DNA of 23,615 nt from a virus. Below are positions 1 through 9,300 of this stretch, in pieces. The stretch is from IMG/VR virus record IMGVR_UViG_3300025646_000376, positions 1 to 23,615 of that record; one strand, 5' to 3'. Every line of letters begins with the position of its first letter. The stretch's first letter is position 1. The position numbers were made by a program, and so were the translations under genes. The notes beneath the pieces are model-generated. The model saw nothing but the letters and a program-made list of their open reading frames with translations, searched no databases and was not told where the DNA came from.

Positions 1-1
1 T

Positions 2-1060
2 GTGATGGGCCTAACGGCTGGACAAGCGGCACTTGCTTATGGCGGTGTTAGGGCTGCTGCTACAGGCAACCTCATGGAAGGTATTCAGGCTGGCTTGACT
101 GCTTATGGTATGGGTAATATGTATGAAGGGCTAAGCGGCACGACGATTGGAACGCCCTCTGGAACGGCACCTATAGATACAGTACAAGTTGGAGCAGGTG
201 CTGGTGGTGGCGCCGCTGAGTCGGCTATGGTTAGTTCTCAAAACGTGCCTATTCAGGGGACAGAAGCAGAATTTTTAGCGGCTAGACCTGAGTTTGGTCA
301 GGCAACGAGTGAAGCTTTAAGTGGTATGGCTACAGAACTTCCTGAAACAACTTTAGGTGTGGGTGTGGGTGATCCTTCTACTATGTCAGCTTTAGAGCGA
401 GCAGACATTATGACACCGCCAGGAAAAACAGCTTGGACTCCGCCAGCGTCAGTAGAAACAGGTTCAGTAGATTTTGGACAAGGCTTCTTACGTGAGACAT
501 TACCCGCATCGGTTCAAAAATACACACCCGACTTCTTGCTTGATGCCTCTGGAAAAACGCTTTTGATGGGCGCTGGGTTAACCACAGCCGCTGCTGGGAT
601 GCAGGCCGATAAAGCTAGAGCTGCACAACTTCGTGCGCTTGCTGCGGCTCAAGAGGAAGAAAGAAGGAAGCGTTTTGCTCCCCAGATTGCCTCATTACCC
701 CCGCTTTATTCTTCGGGTATGCGAGCTAGAGAGGGTGGCTTGATGAAGCTTGCTGGCGGTGGCATGACTTATATGGAAGCTGGTGGAACGACCGGACCCA
801 CTGGTGAGCCTCGTGACGTAACGGGCACGGGGGATGGCATGAGCGATAGCGTACCTGCTAATATAGAGGGTGTGCAGGAGGCTCGTTTAGCCGACGGTGA
901 ATTTGTAATCCCAGCTGATGTCGTTGCTGATATTGGTAATGGATCAAGCGATGCAGGGTCTAAAAAGCTCTACGACATGATGGATCGTATCCGCATGGCT
1001 CGGCATGGCACAAAAGAGCAACCCCCAGAAATCAAGGCCGAGCGCCTGATGCCTGCATAA
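2..1060 (+). CDS. Putative internal virion or tail-associated protein (5' partial)
   Basis: The frame is open from the left edge, so the true start may lie outside the window; GTG at 2 and ATG at 5 are only the first possible starts visible. The protein is Ala/Gly-rich, with a hydrophobic Ala/Gly stretch and a charged helix (about residues 190-225, ending in EEERRKR). It then has the motif EGGLMKLAGGG (244-254). The last 75 residues hold DGMSDSVPA, LADGEFVIPADVV, GNGSSDAG and a LYDMMDRIRMARHG helix. From memory, this C-terminal block recurs in structural-region proteins of environmental tailed phages; I know no biochemical role for it. The next gene starts 11 bp downstream behind an AAGGAAAAG ribosome binding site, so the genes are probably co-transcribed. 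Role as a virion protein is inferred from style and neighbours. Confidence 0.75.
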   Translation: MMGLTAGQAALAYGGVRAAATGNLMEGIQAGLTAYGMGNMYEGLSGTTIGTPSGTAPIDTVQVGAGAGGGAAESAMVSSQNVPIQGTEAEFLAARPEFGQATSEALSGMATELPETTLGVGVGDPSTMSALERADIMTPPGKTAWTPPASVETGSVDFGQGFLRETLPASVQKYTPDFLLDASGKTLLMGAGLTTAAAGMQADKARAAQLRALAAAQEEERRKRFAPQIASLPPLYSSGMRAREGGLMKLAGGGMTYMEAGGTTGPTGEPRDVTGTGDGMSDSVPANIEGVQEARLADGEFVIPADVVADIGNGSSDAGSKKLYDMMDRIRMARHGTKEQPPEIKAERLMPA

Positions 1061-1071
1061 AGGAAAAGATC

Positions 1072-2007
1072 ATGGCACAAGTCGGACAAGTCGCAATATC
1101 TTCTGAAATACCTGACGTACTTAGAGGATTCTATGAAGGCCCTGAGGGGCTAATCCAACGCGGTATTTCTGAAATCTTCCCAGGCGGGGCAACCGGGCCT
1201 GTTGGCTACGAAGAGCGTTATGCCCCCCTAATTCAATCAGGACTTGCGGGTGCTGGTGGTGTCGCTGGCATGTCTCAATTCCAAGAAGAAACAGGCAAAA
1301 GAATTGCCGGAATGGGACTGCCTTCTGAGTACGACTTAGCTACACAGGCTGGACAGCAGGCTGCTCTGGGCTATATGACTGCACCGGAAAGGTTTAGCAC
1401 ACAGGCCGCACAGTACTACATGTCGCCTTATCAGCAGGCAGTTACAGATATTCAGCAAAGAGGTGCTATTGAAGCCGCACGCCAGGCTCAGCTCGGTGGT
1501 AATTTAGCGTCTGCTAGGCAGGGTACTTATGGGGGTGCAAGACAAGCCCTTTTACAAGCGCAACGTGAAGCTGGTCTTCGTACCCAGCTTGGTGATATTC
1601 AGGCAAAAGGTTTACAGGATGCTTATGCCCAAGCACAGCAACAGTTTGAGCGTGATCGTGCTGCTCAGATGGGCGCTGCCCAAGGACTTGCTGGCTTAAC
1701 TCAAACATTCGGTGGCCTCGGAACGCAGCGTCTTGCCGGTGAGATGGACATTACCAAGACCATGGGTGCATTTGGCGATCTTCAGCGTGGTATCGAACAA
1801 CAGCAAATGGATGCCGAGCGTGCTTATCGTACAGGTCAGTCTGAGTTTGGTCTTCAACAGGTCGGAGAGCTTTCGAATCTTCTGCGTGGTATTCCAATGA
1901 CAAGTCAGACGCAAACAACCACAACTCCTGCGCCTTCGTTTGCAAGCCAGCTTACTGGACTCGGTATAACGGGCCTTGGACTTTATAATCTCCTAAGTGG
2001 GGGCTAA
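1072..2007 (+). CDS. Putative phage internal virion / tail protein, Gln-Ala-rich
   Basis: The 311-residue protein starts at ATG 1072 behind AAGGAAAAGATC. The N-terminal part has several Gly-rich turns. Residues about 120-200 form a long Gln/Ala/Arg-rich helical region (AARQAQLGGNLASARQG, then an AYAQAQQQFERDRA helix), which probably makes coiled coils. A second helical stretch (DLQRGIEQQQMDAERAY) follows, and the C-terminus is a hydrophobic Gly/Leu segment (about 290-311). This composition is typical of small tail, ejection or internal core proteins encoded just before giant virion proteins in short-tailed phages. No enzyme motif is visible. The stop is 3 bp before the next ATG, so the two are likely translated from one message. 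The precise role (internal core versus tail tube or tip) cannot be decided from sequence alone. Confidence 0.8.
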   Translation: MAQVGQVAISSEIPDVLRGFYEGPEGLIQRGISEIFPGGATGPVGYEERYAPLIQSGLAGAGGVAGMSQFQEETGKRIAGMGLPSEYDLATQAGQQAALGYMTAPERFSTQAAQYYMSPYQQAVTDIQQRGAIEAARQAQLGGNLASARQGTYGGARQALLQAQREAGLRTQLGDIQAKGLQDAYAQAQQQFERDRAAQMGAAQGLAGLTQTFGGLGTQRLAGEMDITKTMGAFGDLQRGIEQQQMDAERAYRTGQSEFGLQQVGELSNLLRGIPMTSQTQTTTTPAPSFASQLTGLGITGLGLYNLLSGG

Positions 2008-2010
2008 AAA

Positions 2011-3321
2011 ATGGCTATGCCGGAAATAGAAGAGGTTAAAGACCTCGCTCTTAAATATGACAAACCCACTTTGGGTCGGTTGGCCCAAACGGGCCAAATT
2101 AGTCCTACGCTAGCAGTAATGGCTGGGATGATGCGTGATCGTGTTGTTCAGTCTGAAATGAAGCCACCCTCACCCCCGACGGTAGCTCAAGAAGTTATGC
2201 AGCCAATAGGCCAAAGAATGGGTCTAGCTGCCGCCGCTCAACCACGTATGCCACAAACGCCCCCACAAATGCCTCAACAACCACGACCCCAAGGTCAGGG
2301 ATTAAATCAAGTTCCGGTTCCTCCTCAAATGTTTGAACGCCAAGGCATGGCTAGCGGCGGGATTGTTGCGTTTCAAGCAGGTGGTGCTCCTCAAACTCCT
2401 ACTTTTGCTGATATGTATTCAAATCTTAGCCCTGATTTGCAAGCGTTAGCCGAAGCACGTAGAGCTTACATGGGCGACTTTCCCATGGAATCCGCAGAAG
2501 ATCGAAAGCGAGAGTTACTTGCACAGCTCGCAGTTCAGTTTGGGGGTACCTTAGCATCAACTCCTGGTGGTCTTGCTGAAGGTCTTGGTGCAGGAGCAAG
2601 GTCAATATCTCAACCTCTAATGGCTGGTTTAAGTGATATACGCAAAGATCGAATGGCTCGACTCGCCGCCGAACGTGCTGAGAAAGGCAAAGTCTTTGAG
2701 GGTGTTCTTGGTATGCGCGGTAAAGCTGCTGAAAGTGCCGCTGCTGAAGCAAGACTTACAAAAGAGTTAACGTCCAGGGAAACAACAGCCAAAGCAGATC
2801 GTGAGTCCAGAGAAGAAATTGAGCGTGCTAATCGTGAATCTCGTGAAGCAATTGCATCGCTGCCTGATAATAAAGAGCGAGCTGCACAAGTTATTTTTGA
2901 TGAAGCAAAAGACGCAGGTATGCCGATTACGATGGAGCAAGCCATGGCTCGGGCGACGGCAGCTCTTGAAAAAGCACCGGATCGCTACAACGCACTTAGC
3001 AACCGTCTGACAGCGGCTAATAAAGAGATTGCAAGTTTGAGATACATAATGCAGCTCCAAGTTAGTCAAGAAAAAGATCCAAAGAAAAAGAAACAACTTA
3101 TGGATTCTTTTGAAGAACAGCGAACAAATATTTTAAGAAACTATGCTATTTCAGAAGCTGATCTTAAAGAGTTAAATACTGCTGGAAGACCATCATCAGG
3201 TGCGCCTATGGGAAGTACGCGATCTATGGGAAGTACGCGATCTATGGGAGGTGCGCCTGCGGGAAGTACACCACCCCCACCGCCTGGGTTTATATTAAAT
3301 CCTCCGTATTCACCTCAGTAA
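2011..3321 (+). CDS. Putative virion-associated protein with GGIVAF motif
   Basis: The protein has 436 residues. ATG 2011 follows the previous stop by 3 bp, and the run GGGGG just before that stop could act as its ribosome binding site. The N-terminus (about 1-50) is a helical segment; residues 50-110 are very rich in Pro, Gln and Met. Then comes MASGGIVAFQAGG (about 113-125), which resembles the GGLMKLAGGG motif of the first gene. The central part (about 150-370) is strongly helical and charged, with repeated Glu/Arg/Ala (for example RESREEIERANRESREAI), probably a coiled coil. The C-terminus has short MGST-R repeats and a poly-Pro run before the end. No catalytic motif is seen. Position and composition suggest a tail or internal virion protein; this is inference. 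Confidence 0.78.
   Translation: MAMPEIEEVKDLALKYDKPTLGRLAQTGQISPTLAVMAGMMRDRVVQSEMKPPSPPTVAQEVMQPIGQRMGLAAAAQPRMPQTPPQMPQQPRPQGQGLNQVPVPPQMFERQGMASGGIVAFQAGGAPQTPTFADMYSNLSPDLQALAEARRAYMGDFPMESAEDRKRELLAQLAVQFGGTLASTPGGLAEGLGAGARSISQPLMAGLSDIRKDRMARLAAERAEKGKVFEGVLGMRGKAAESAAAEARLTKELTSRETTAKADRESREEIERANRESREAIASLPDNKERAAQVIFDEAKDAGMPITMEQAMARATAALEKAPDRYNALSNRLTAANKEIASLRYIMQLQVSQEKDPKKKKQLMDSFEEQRTNILRNYAISEADLKELNTAGRPSSGAPMGSTRSMGSTRSMGGAPAGSTPPPPPGFILNPPYSPQ
3208..3249 (+). repeat. 18-bp tandem repeat (MGSTRS units) in a coding region
   Basis: The 18-bp unit beginning ATGGGAAGTACGCGATCT occurs twice in perfect tandem (3208-3225 and 3226-3243), followed by the first 6 bases of a third. 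It encodes MGSTRS units near the C-terminus of the 436-aa protein. The length is a multiple of three, so copy-number change would keep the frame. Confidence 0.9.
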
Positions 3322-3332
3322 AGGTTTAGTAC

Positions 3333-6300
3333 ATGCAGACTGCTACCAATCCTCAGACTGGTGAGGTGCTTTTTCTTATCGACAATGAATGGAAAAAGCC
3401 TGAGCAAACTGCAATCAATCCAGAAACGGGGCAAAAAGCTTACCTAATTAACAACAATTGGGAAGTATTGACTGGAGCTGAGCCGACAGCGCAACCCCAA
3501 GCGCAACCCCTTGCGGGAAAGCCACAACCCCAAGCGCAACCCCTTGCGGGAAAGCCACAACCCCAAGCGCAACCCGTTGCGGAAGAGCCATCTACTTTTC
3601 TTGGTATTCCAGTAGAAAATATATTGGAAGCGGCTAAGCCAGAACCTTTTACTAGAGAAGTACTAGACGTTCCCCTTAAAGGTGCGGAAGGCATAGTAAC
3701 TACCACCCGTGCTATCACAGAAGCGTTTGGCGCAAATAGTGAATGGGCGCAAAATTTACGAGGGGTAGAAAAATACTTAGCTGATTTAGCTTCTGCGCAA
3801 TCAAAACAAGATTCTGAGCGCATAGATCAGATAATGAAAGAAGCAGAAGACGAAGGTGTTGGAGGGCAATTAAAAGCCGCACTTGAAGCGTTTACAGTTG
3901 CTCCAGTAGATATGCTTTCGCAGGCAGCAGGTTCGACAGTGCCGATATTGTTGGCGGCTGTAGCTGGGGCACCCGGAGTTTTAACTGCTGCTGGGTTAAC
4001 TGGCGCTGGCATTGTTAAAGGCACCATATACGATGCGGTAAAAGAAGAGCTTTTAAGTAGAGGGCAAGACGAAGCTACTGCTGAAGCTAAAGCACAAGAA
4101 GCTCAAGCGTATGGTGGTAAGAATTTAGATATGATTTTGGCTGGCACTGTTCTTGGTATGGTTGCAGGTCGTACAGGTGCAGAAAGACTTATTCTTAATC
4201 GCATAGCTACAAAAGCAGCAGCTAAAGAAGCCGCAAAAACGGGCGCAGTTCGGAGGGGTTTTGCAGGTGCAATAGAAGAAGGGGCACCTGAATTTGTCCA
4301 GGCTGCACAAGAGCGTTTAGCCGAAAATATTGCTCTCCAACGTGAAGGGTTTGACGTACCTACAATGCGCGGAGTTGTAGGGGCTGGCGCTTTAGAGGGG
4401 ATTACAGGTGGCGTTCTCGGTGGTGGTATCGGTGCGTTGCCACAAAAACGTGCAGCGGATACCCCTGAAGACAAGTTGATTACAGCCCTTGATGAAGATG
4501 CTGCTATTGAAGAAGCTAATTTACTTGCGGATATGGCGGCTGTTGAAGACGCTGAGGAAGGAGTATCTGTTGAACAAGCCGGTACCCAAATGGGTGAACC
4601 TATCCCCGGAGAGCGTGAGCCTAGCATTTCTACACTTGGTCAACCCGGAGTTTCACCAACTGACGCCGGAGCTGGAAGAGTTGAACCGACAGGACTGGGT
4701 GATGTTAGCGGCGTTGCTCCAAGCGTTGGAAGAGGAGAAGAGCCAAGGGTTGGTGCAGTAGACCCCGAAGATACGTTCGTCATCCGCGATATTGCGGGTA
4801 CTAATAACGAAAATCTAATTAACTACTTCCGCACCAATTACGGGGCAGGCGTTGCAAATATGCCAAAAGCGGCGTCGATTGCGATGCCGTTGCTTCAGAG
4901 GGCTGATCAACTTTTAGCTCGATACAGTGAAATAATTAACAAAAGCAATCAACCATATTTAGATGAACCTGCTGGTAGCACGGCACGTTCGGTAATGGCT
5001 AAGCTAACTAGACTGCCTGAGTATGAAAACGTAAATAAATTGGTCCCTGGTGGATTAACTAATCGCCTAGTTCAAAAGGCGATGGCACTGGATAAAGGCT
5101 ACAAACGAGCAAACCAAGCGCAGTTTGATGGGGCAGTTAAAGAAATGCAGGCTGCGTTGGATACGTTTGAGCAAGCTCTTGAAACGCTCCCCCCTCCTCT
5201 TAGCGATGCAGAAAAGCAATCTATACGCGAGGCTTATGAAAAACGGCTTGCTGATTCTGAAAGAACAGTGCCGAAAGAAAGGCAACTCGAAGCCCTTGTC
5301 AATTTGCTTCGTATGGAACCGGGAAGATTAAAAAAGGCGCAACGTAAGGCACCTGTTTACACCCCAGCAAGAGAAGATCCAGCTAGATTGCAAGAAGCAA
5401 TCGAGGCTGGGCTAATTACGCAAGAGGAACTTGATGCTCTTCAGAAGCAGTCGGATGACTTCTTTGCGGCGCAGCCGACTGAAACGCCGACTCCGCCCAA
5501 AGCTCGTACATTTGAAGACCTTACACCAGACCAACAAGCGGGCTACAGAGCAGAGTTAAAGCCTTACGCCGACAAAGTAAAAGCGGCGCAGAAACAGTTT
5601 ACTGATGCGCAGAAAGCTAAAGGCGTTCCATTTACTAATGCGTTTTTTGCGTGGGAGAACACTCCGCATCCGTCCAAAGACGAGATGGATGCAGTCATGC
5701 AAGACCTTAATAAGAAGTACGGCATTGGTGAACCCGCTATCGCTCCGATTGCTCCTGAGGCCCCAAGGTTTGCTGAAGGAGAGTTTGGTGAGCGTCAAGG
5801 TAAGCTAAAAGCCGACCAAGAACAAATGTTTGACATTATGGCAGGCAGTATGTACGGCGCTGGCATACAAGATGTAGCAGTTAAAGAGCTACTTCAAAAC
5901 GCTTTTGACTCTGTAAAAGAAGCTGTATTCAAAGGTGTATTAAAAGGGCCGGGCAAAATTAACATAACGCTGGATCAAGCTAACAGAACTATTACCGTTA
6001 CTGATAACGGTATTGGAATGACTACAGAAATTGTGGACGATGGGTTTTTTACTGTCGGAGGCACAAAGAAAGACATTCCTCCTGAGGAACGTAGCGGTGG
6101 ATACGGCTTAGCTAAGTTAGCTTTTATGACTAGCACAGCTGGTATTTCTTTAGATACTGTCAGAGACGGTGTACGAAACATAGTTACAGATGCAACGCCA
6201 GTTCAGATACGTCATGGTGGGTTTTCTATTAAAACAGAACGCGCCCCTAAAGACGAACACGGGACAACTGTTGTTGTAAAAATACCAGAAACTTTCATAA

Positions 6301-9300
6301 ACAAAAAAGGTGTAGCCGAAGATATTTATTTTAGTACAGGCGCAGATAGCATAGCACCGCTTAAGCGTAGTTTGATTGGGCCTGTTGAAGTTACTGTTAC
6401 TTCTATTAGTAAGTGGAGTGGAGATACAACTACAGAGGTCTTGCCTATAGGTGCAAATTTTGACACCGAAAACATGCCTTTTTTGACCAAAGTAAATTTT
6501 GATTGGGGTACAGCAGATATTTATTTTGGCGTAAACATTTCAAAGTATCCAAAGCACGAAATCTTATCGAGTGGCATTTATCAATTTAACGGCCCTGAGG
6601 GGGGCTACTACAGTACATTTCAACTTGGACCTGGCGAAGCAATTCCTTATGACATTGTCGTTAATATAAGATCAAAGGTACCGGCATCCGATGCTAACTA
6701 CCCATTTACTTTATCACGAGAAGAATTTAGAACTTCTCACGAAGCAGATATAAAAGCTCTTGGGCAGTACCTTGCGCAAGTAGCAAGAGGAAACGAAGCG
6801 CAGGGATTGCAGGATGTATTTAAAGACATCGTTTCGATGCCTAAAGTTGCTGTCGGCGGCGTAAGCCAAGACGTTGAAGGAAAGCTAAGAAAGCTCTTCA
6901 ATAAAGGTGGGCATAAAACCGCAGCCAAAGCGTTTGAAGTACCCAAAGAAATAAATGTAGCCGAAGGCTTAGTAAAAGACACTAAAGGCGTTGTTCTAGT
7001 AGATACTAAAAAGAAATCAGAGCGGGCAATAGAAAAGTCGTTCGAGGCAGATAAAGCAGCTCCCAAAATGGAGCAGTTTATGAACGAAATGACGCAAGAT
7101 CCGCGTCAGCCCATATTCCATAACAACACCAACATAGATCTCGTAGCAGTAGGTGAACCGTACGGAGATCCCCAAGCATTTTTTGCAGAGTTGGGTTCTT
7201 TATTTTTAGATATGAAAGAAGTTGTTGCTGAAGGCATGTATGCATACGCAAAGCTAAAAGCTCCTAACTTGTGGTTCACTGGCATTTCAGTTGACAAGGG
7301 GTACGGCGGCGTAAGCATACTTGTGCCGTTTAAGGGCAACCTTCTTAATCCTTTTTACACTGAGTTTGGGGAAAAGACATTAACTAGCGCACGTGAGCGA
7401 ATGCTGGACACAATGATTCACGAACTAGCGCATGTGTACGAAAGGAGTCATGGCGAAGGGCATAACTCCCAAATGCTAAAGATGAAACTTTTTCTTGTCG
7501 ATAGTGGCAAGTATGAAGTTTACCGTGATAAGCTATTAGAGCTTTTAGTTAAGCATGAATCAACCTACGCTGCAATGAAGGAGGCGTATGACAGAAGCAC
7601 AACAAAAAACACTGCAAAGTCTCTTGAACAGTACGAAAAAACTTCCACCTCAAGAGCGTTTGGAAGCGATGCTGGCGTCAGCGAGGACCAACCTGGGGCT
7701 GTACCAGCAGGAGAACGACCAGTCAGGCGCAGCGATATATTCTCCCTTAGTGGAGCTGATACAGGGGTCGAAGTCGGTACCCGAGCTATTGGCGAAAGTG
7801 CGCTCACAGAACTCGACAGGCAGGCCCTCCAGCTCAGCTTAAAGGTTGGCGATGTCCACCCAACAATCGTCGATGCAATTTCAAACAACGATTTAAACGG
7901 TGCTTTACGAATTGCCAGTCAAAAGCTAACTGGATTCTCTGCCGAGCTAGCAAAACAACTTCTAAGCCTTAACCTTCCAACCAACATCAGCTTCAACGCT
8001 GCGCGTGACTTAGTGCGCCGGTCAATTGACCGTAAAACAGCAGCGCAACAAAAGCGTTTGTTTGATTACGTTCGGCGTAACTATGAAGGTTTGTACAACA
8101 AGTACTTTACAAATTATGACCGTTCCGAAAACTTAGAGACTGTCTTTGAAGGGCTAAAAGAACTCAACAAAGACAAGTACAACCTTGGCCCGGTAATAGC
8201 AGAGTACAGTGACGTACTTGGAAGTTTTAACAAGAACATGGAAGGCATCGCCTCCCCCGGTGCTTACTTCCCCGACTTTGACGAAATTACACTTAACACC
8301 GACACCTTAACGGGGAAAAGTTATCGGGTTATGTTGCACGAGATAGTTCACGCTGCAACAGAGTATGTACTAACTACTGACCCTAAAAACTTAACGGCTG
8401 AACAGTTAGCTGCACGAGAAGAGCTAACTCGGATGTACAACTACGCAGTAGAAAAAGTACCTCCAGGTCAGTATGGACTAACTAACATATTTGAGTTTGT
8501 CTCTGAAGTAATGACAAACAAGCAGTTCCAGAACTACCTGAAGAACATCCCTTACACACCCCGTAAGAAGCCTTTCCTTCAGCGGTTCATTGAGACGGTG
8601 ATGAAGCTAGTCGGTATCGATAACCTTGCCGGAGCTGCTATCCTTGAAGTAAACAGAATATTCTCTGCAACCCGAGAGTTTACGCCAGCTTACCGAGGTC
8701 CAAGATTTGCTAAAGGTAAACGAATATGGGCGCCAATTAGCACTCCACAACAATGGCGTACTAACGAGCAAGTGCTAACGAAGGCGACGGACGAGTTTGG
8801 CGACGCCATAAGAGGTAGAACCTCATGGGCCGATGCAATGAAAGAGATCACGGAATCCATGTGGGACTCAAGCGCAACTGTATACAGAAAGACTATTCTT
8901 GGGTTTGCCAACCTACGACAGATTGCTGACCTCACCAAAACAAGATTTCCTCAGATTGATGGTGCAATCCGCATTATTGAGCAGATGGTGGCATCCAGAC
9001 TTAAAAAGCTTAACACCGCCAGTGAGATCATTGAGCGCTGGACAAAGGCTCAAGCTAAAAAGCCAAAGCAATCAGAGTTACTTGGCAGAATAATGTTGGA
9101 AGCAACAATACGGGGACTTGACCCCGCCGATCCTAAGGCAGTGCTTAACGCACCGATGCAAGCTGCGTGGAATGGCCTCGACTCGGAGTTCCAACAGATT
9201 TACAAAGACGTTCGAAAGTTTTACGCCAACTCTGTAAACGAGATGGTACGGGAAATGAAAAGGCGAGCTTTGAAGCTTCCAAAAGCAGAACGCCAAGCTA

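Noticed and set aside
3495-3582. CRISPR array
   Set aside because: The 33-bp units are directly adjacent with no spacers and encode an in-frame Pro/Gln linker.
4103-4627. 174-codon open frame on the - strand inside the giant gene
   Set aside because: It is antisense to a confident coding frame, its product is an Ala/Ser/Pro-rich mirror of the sense codons, and no ribosome binding site or neighbouring gene on that strand supports it.
8899-9093. 64-codon + strand frame overlapping the giant gene
   Set aside because: Unlike the frame at 7588, it has no strong ribosome binding site and overlaps a helical, well-formed part of the giant protein, so it is probably chance.
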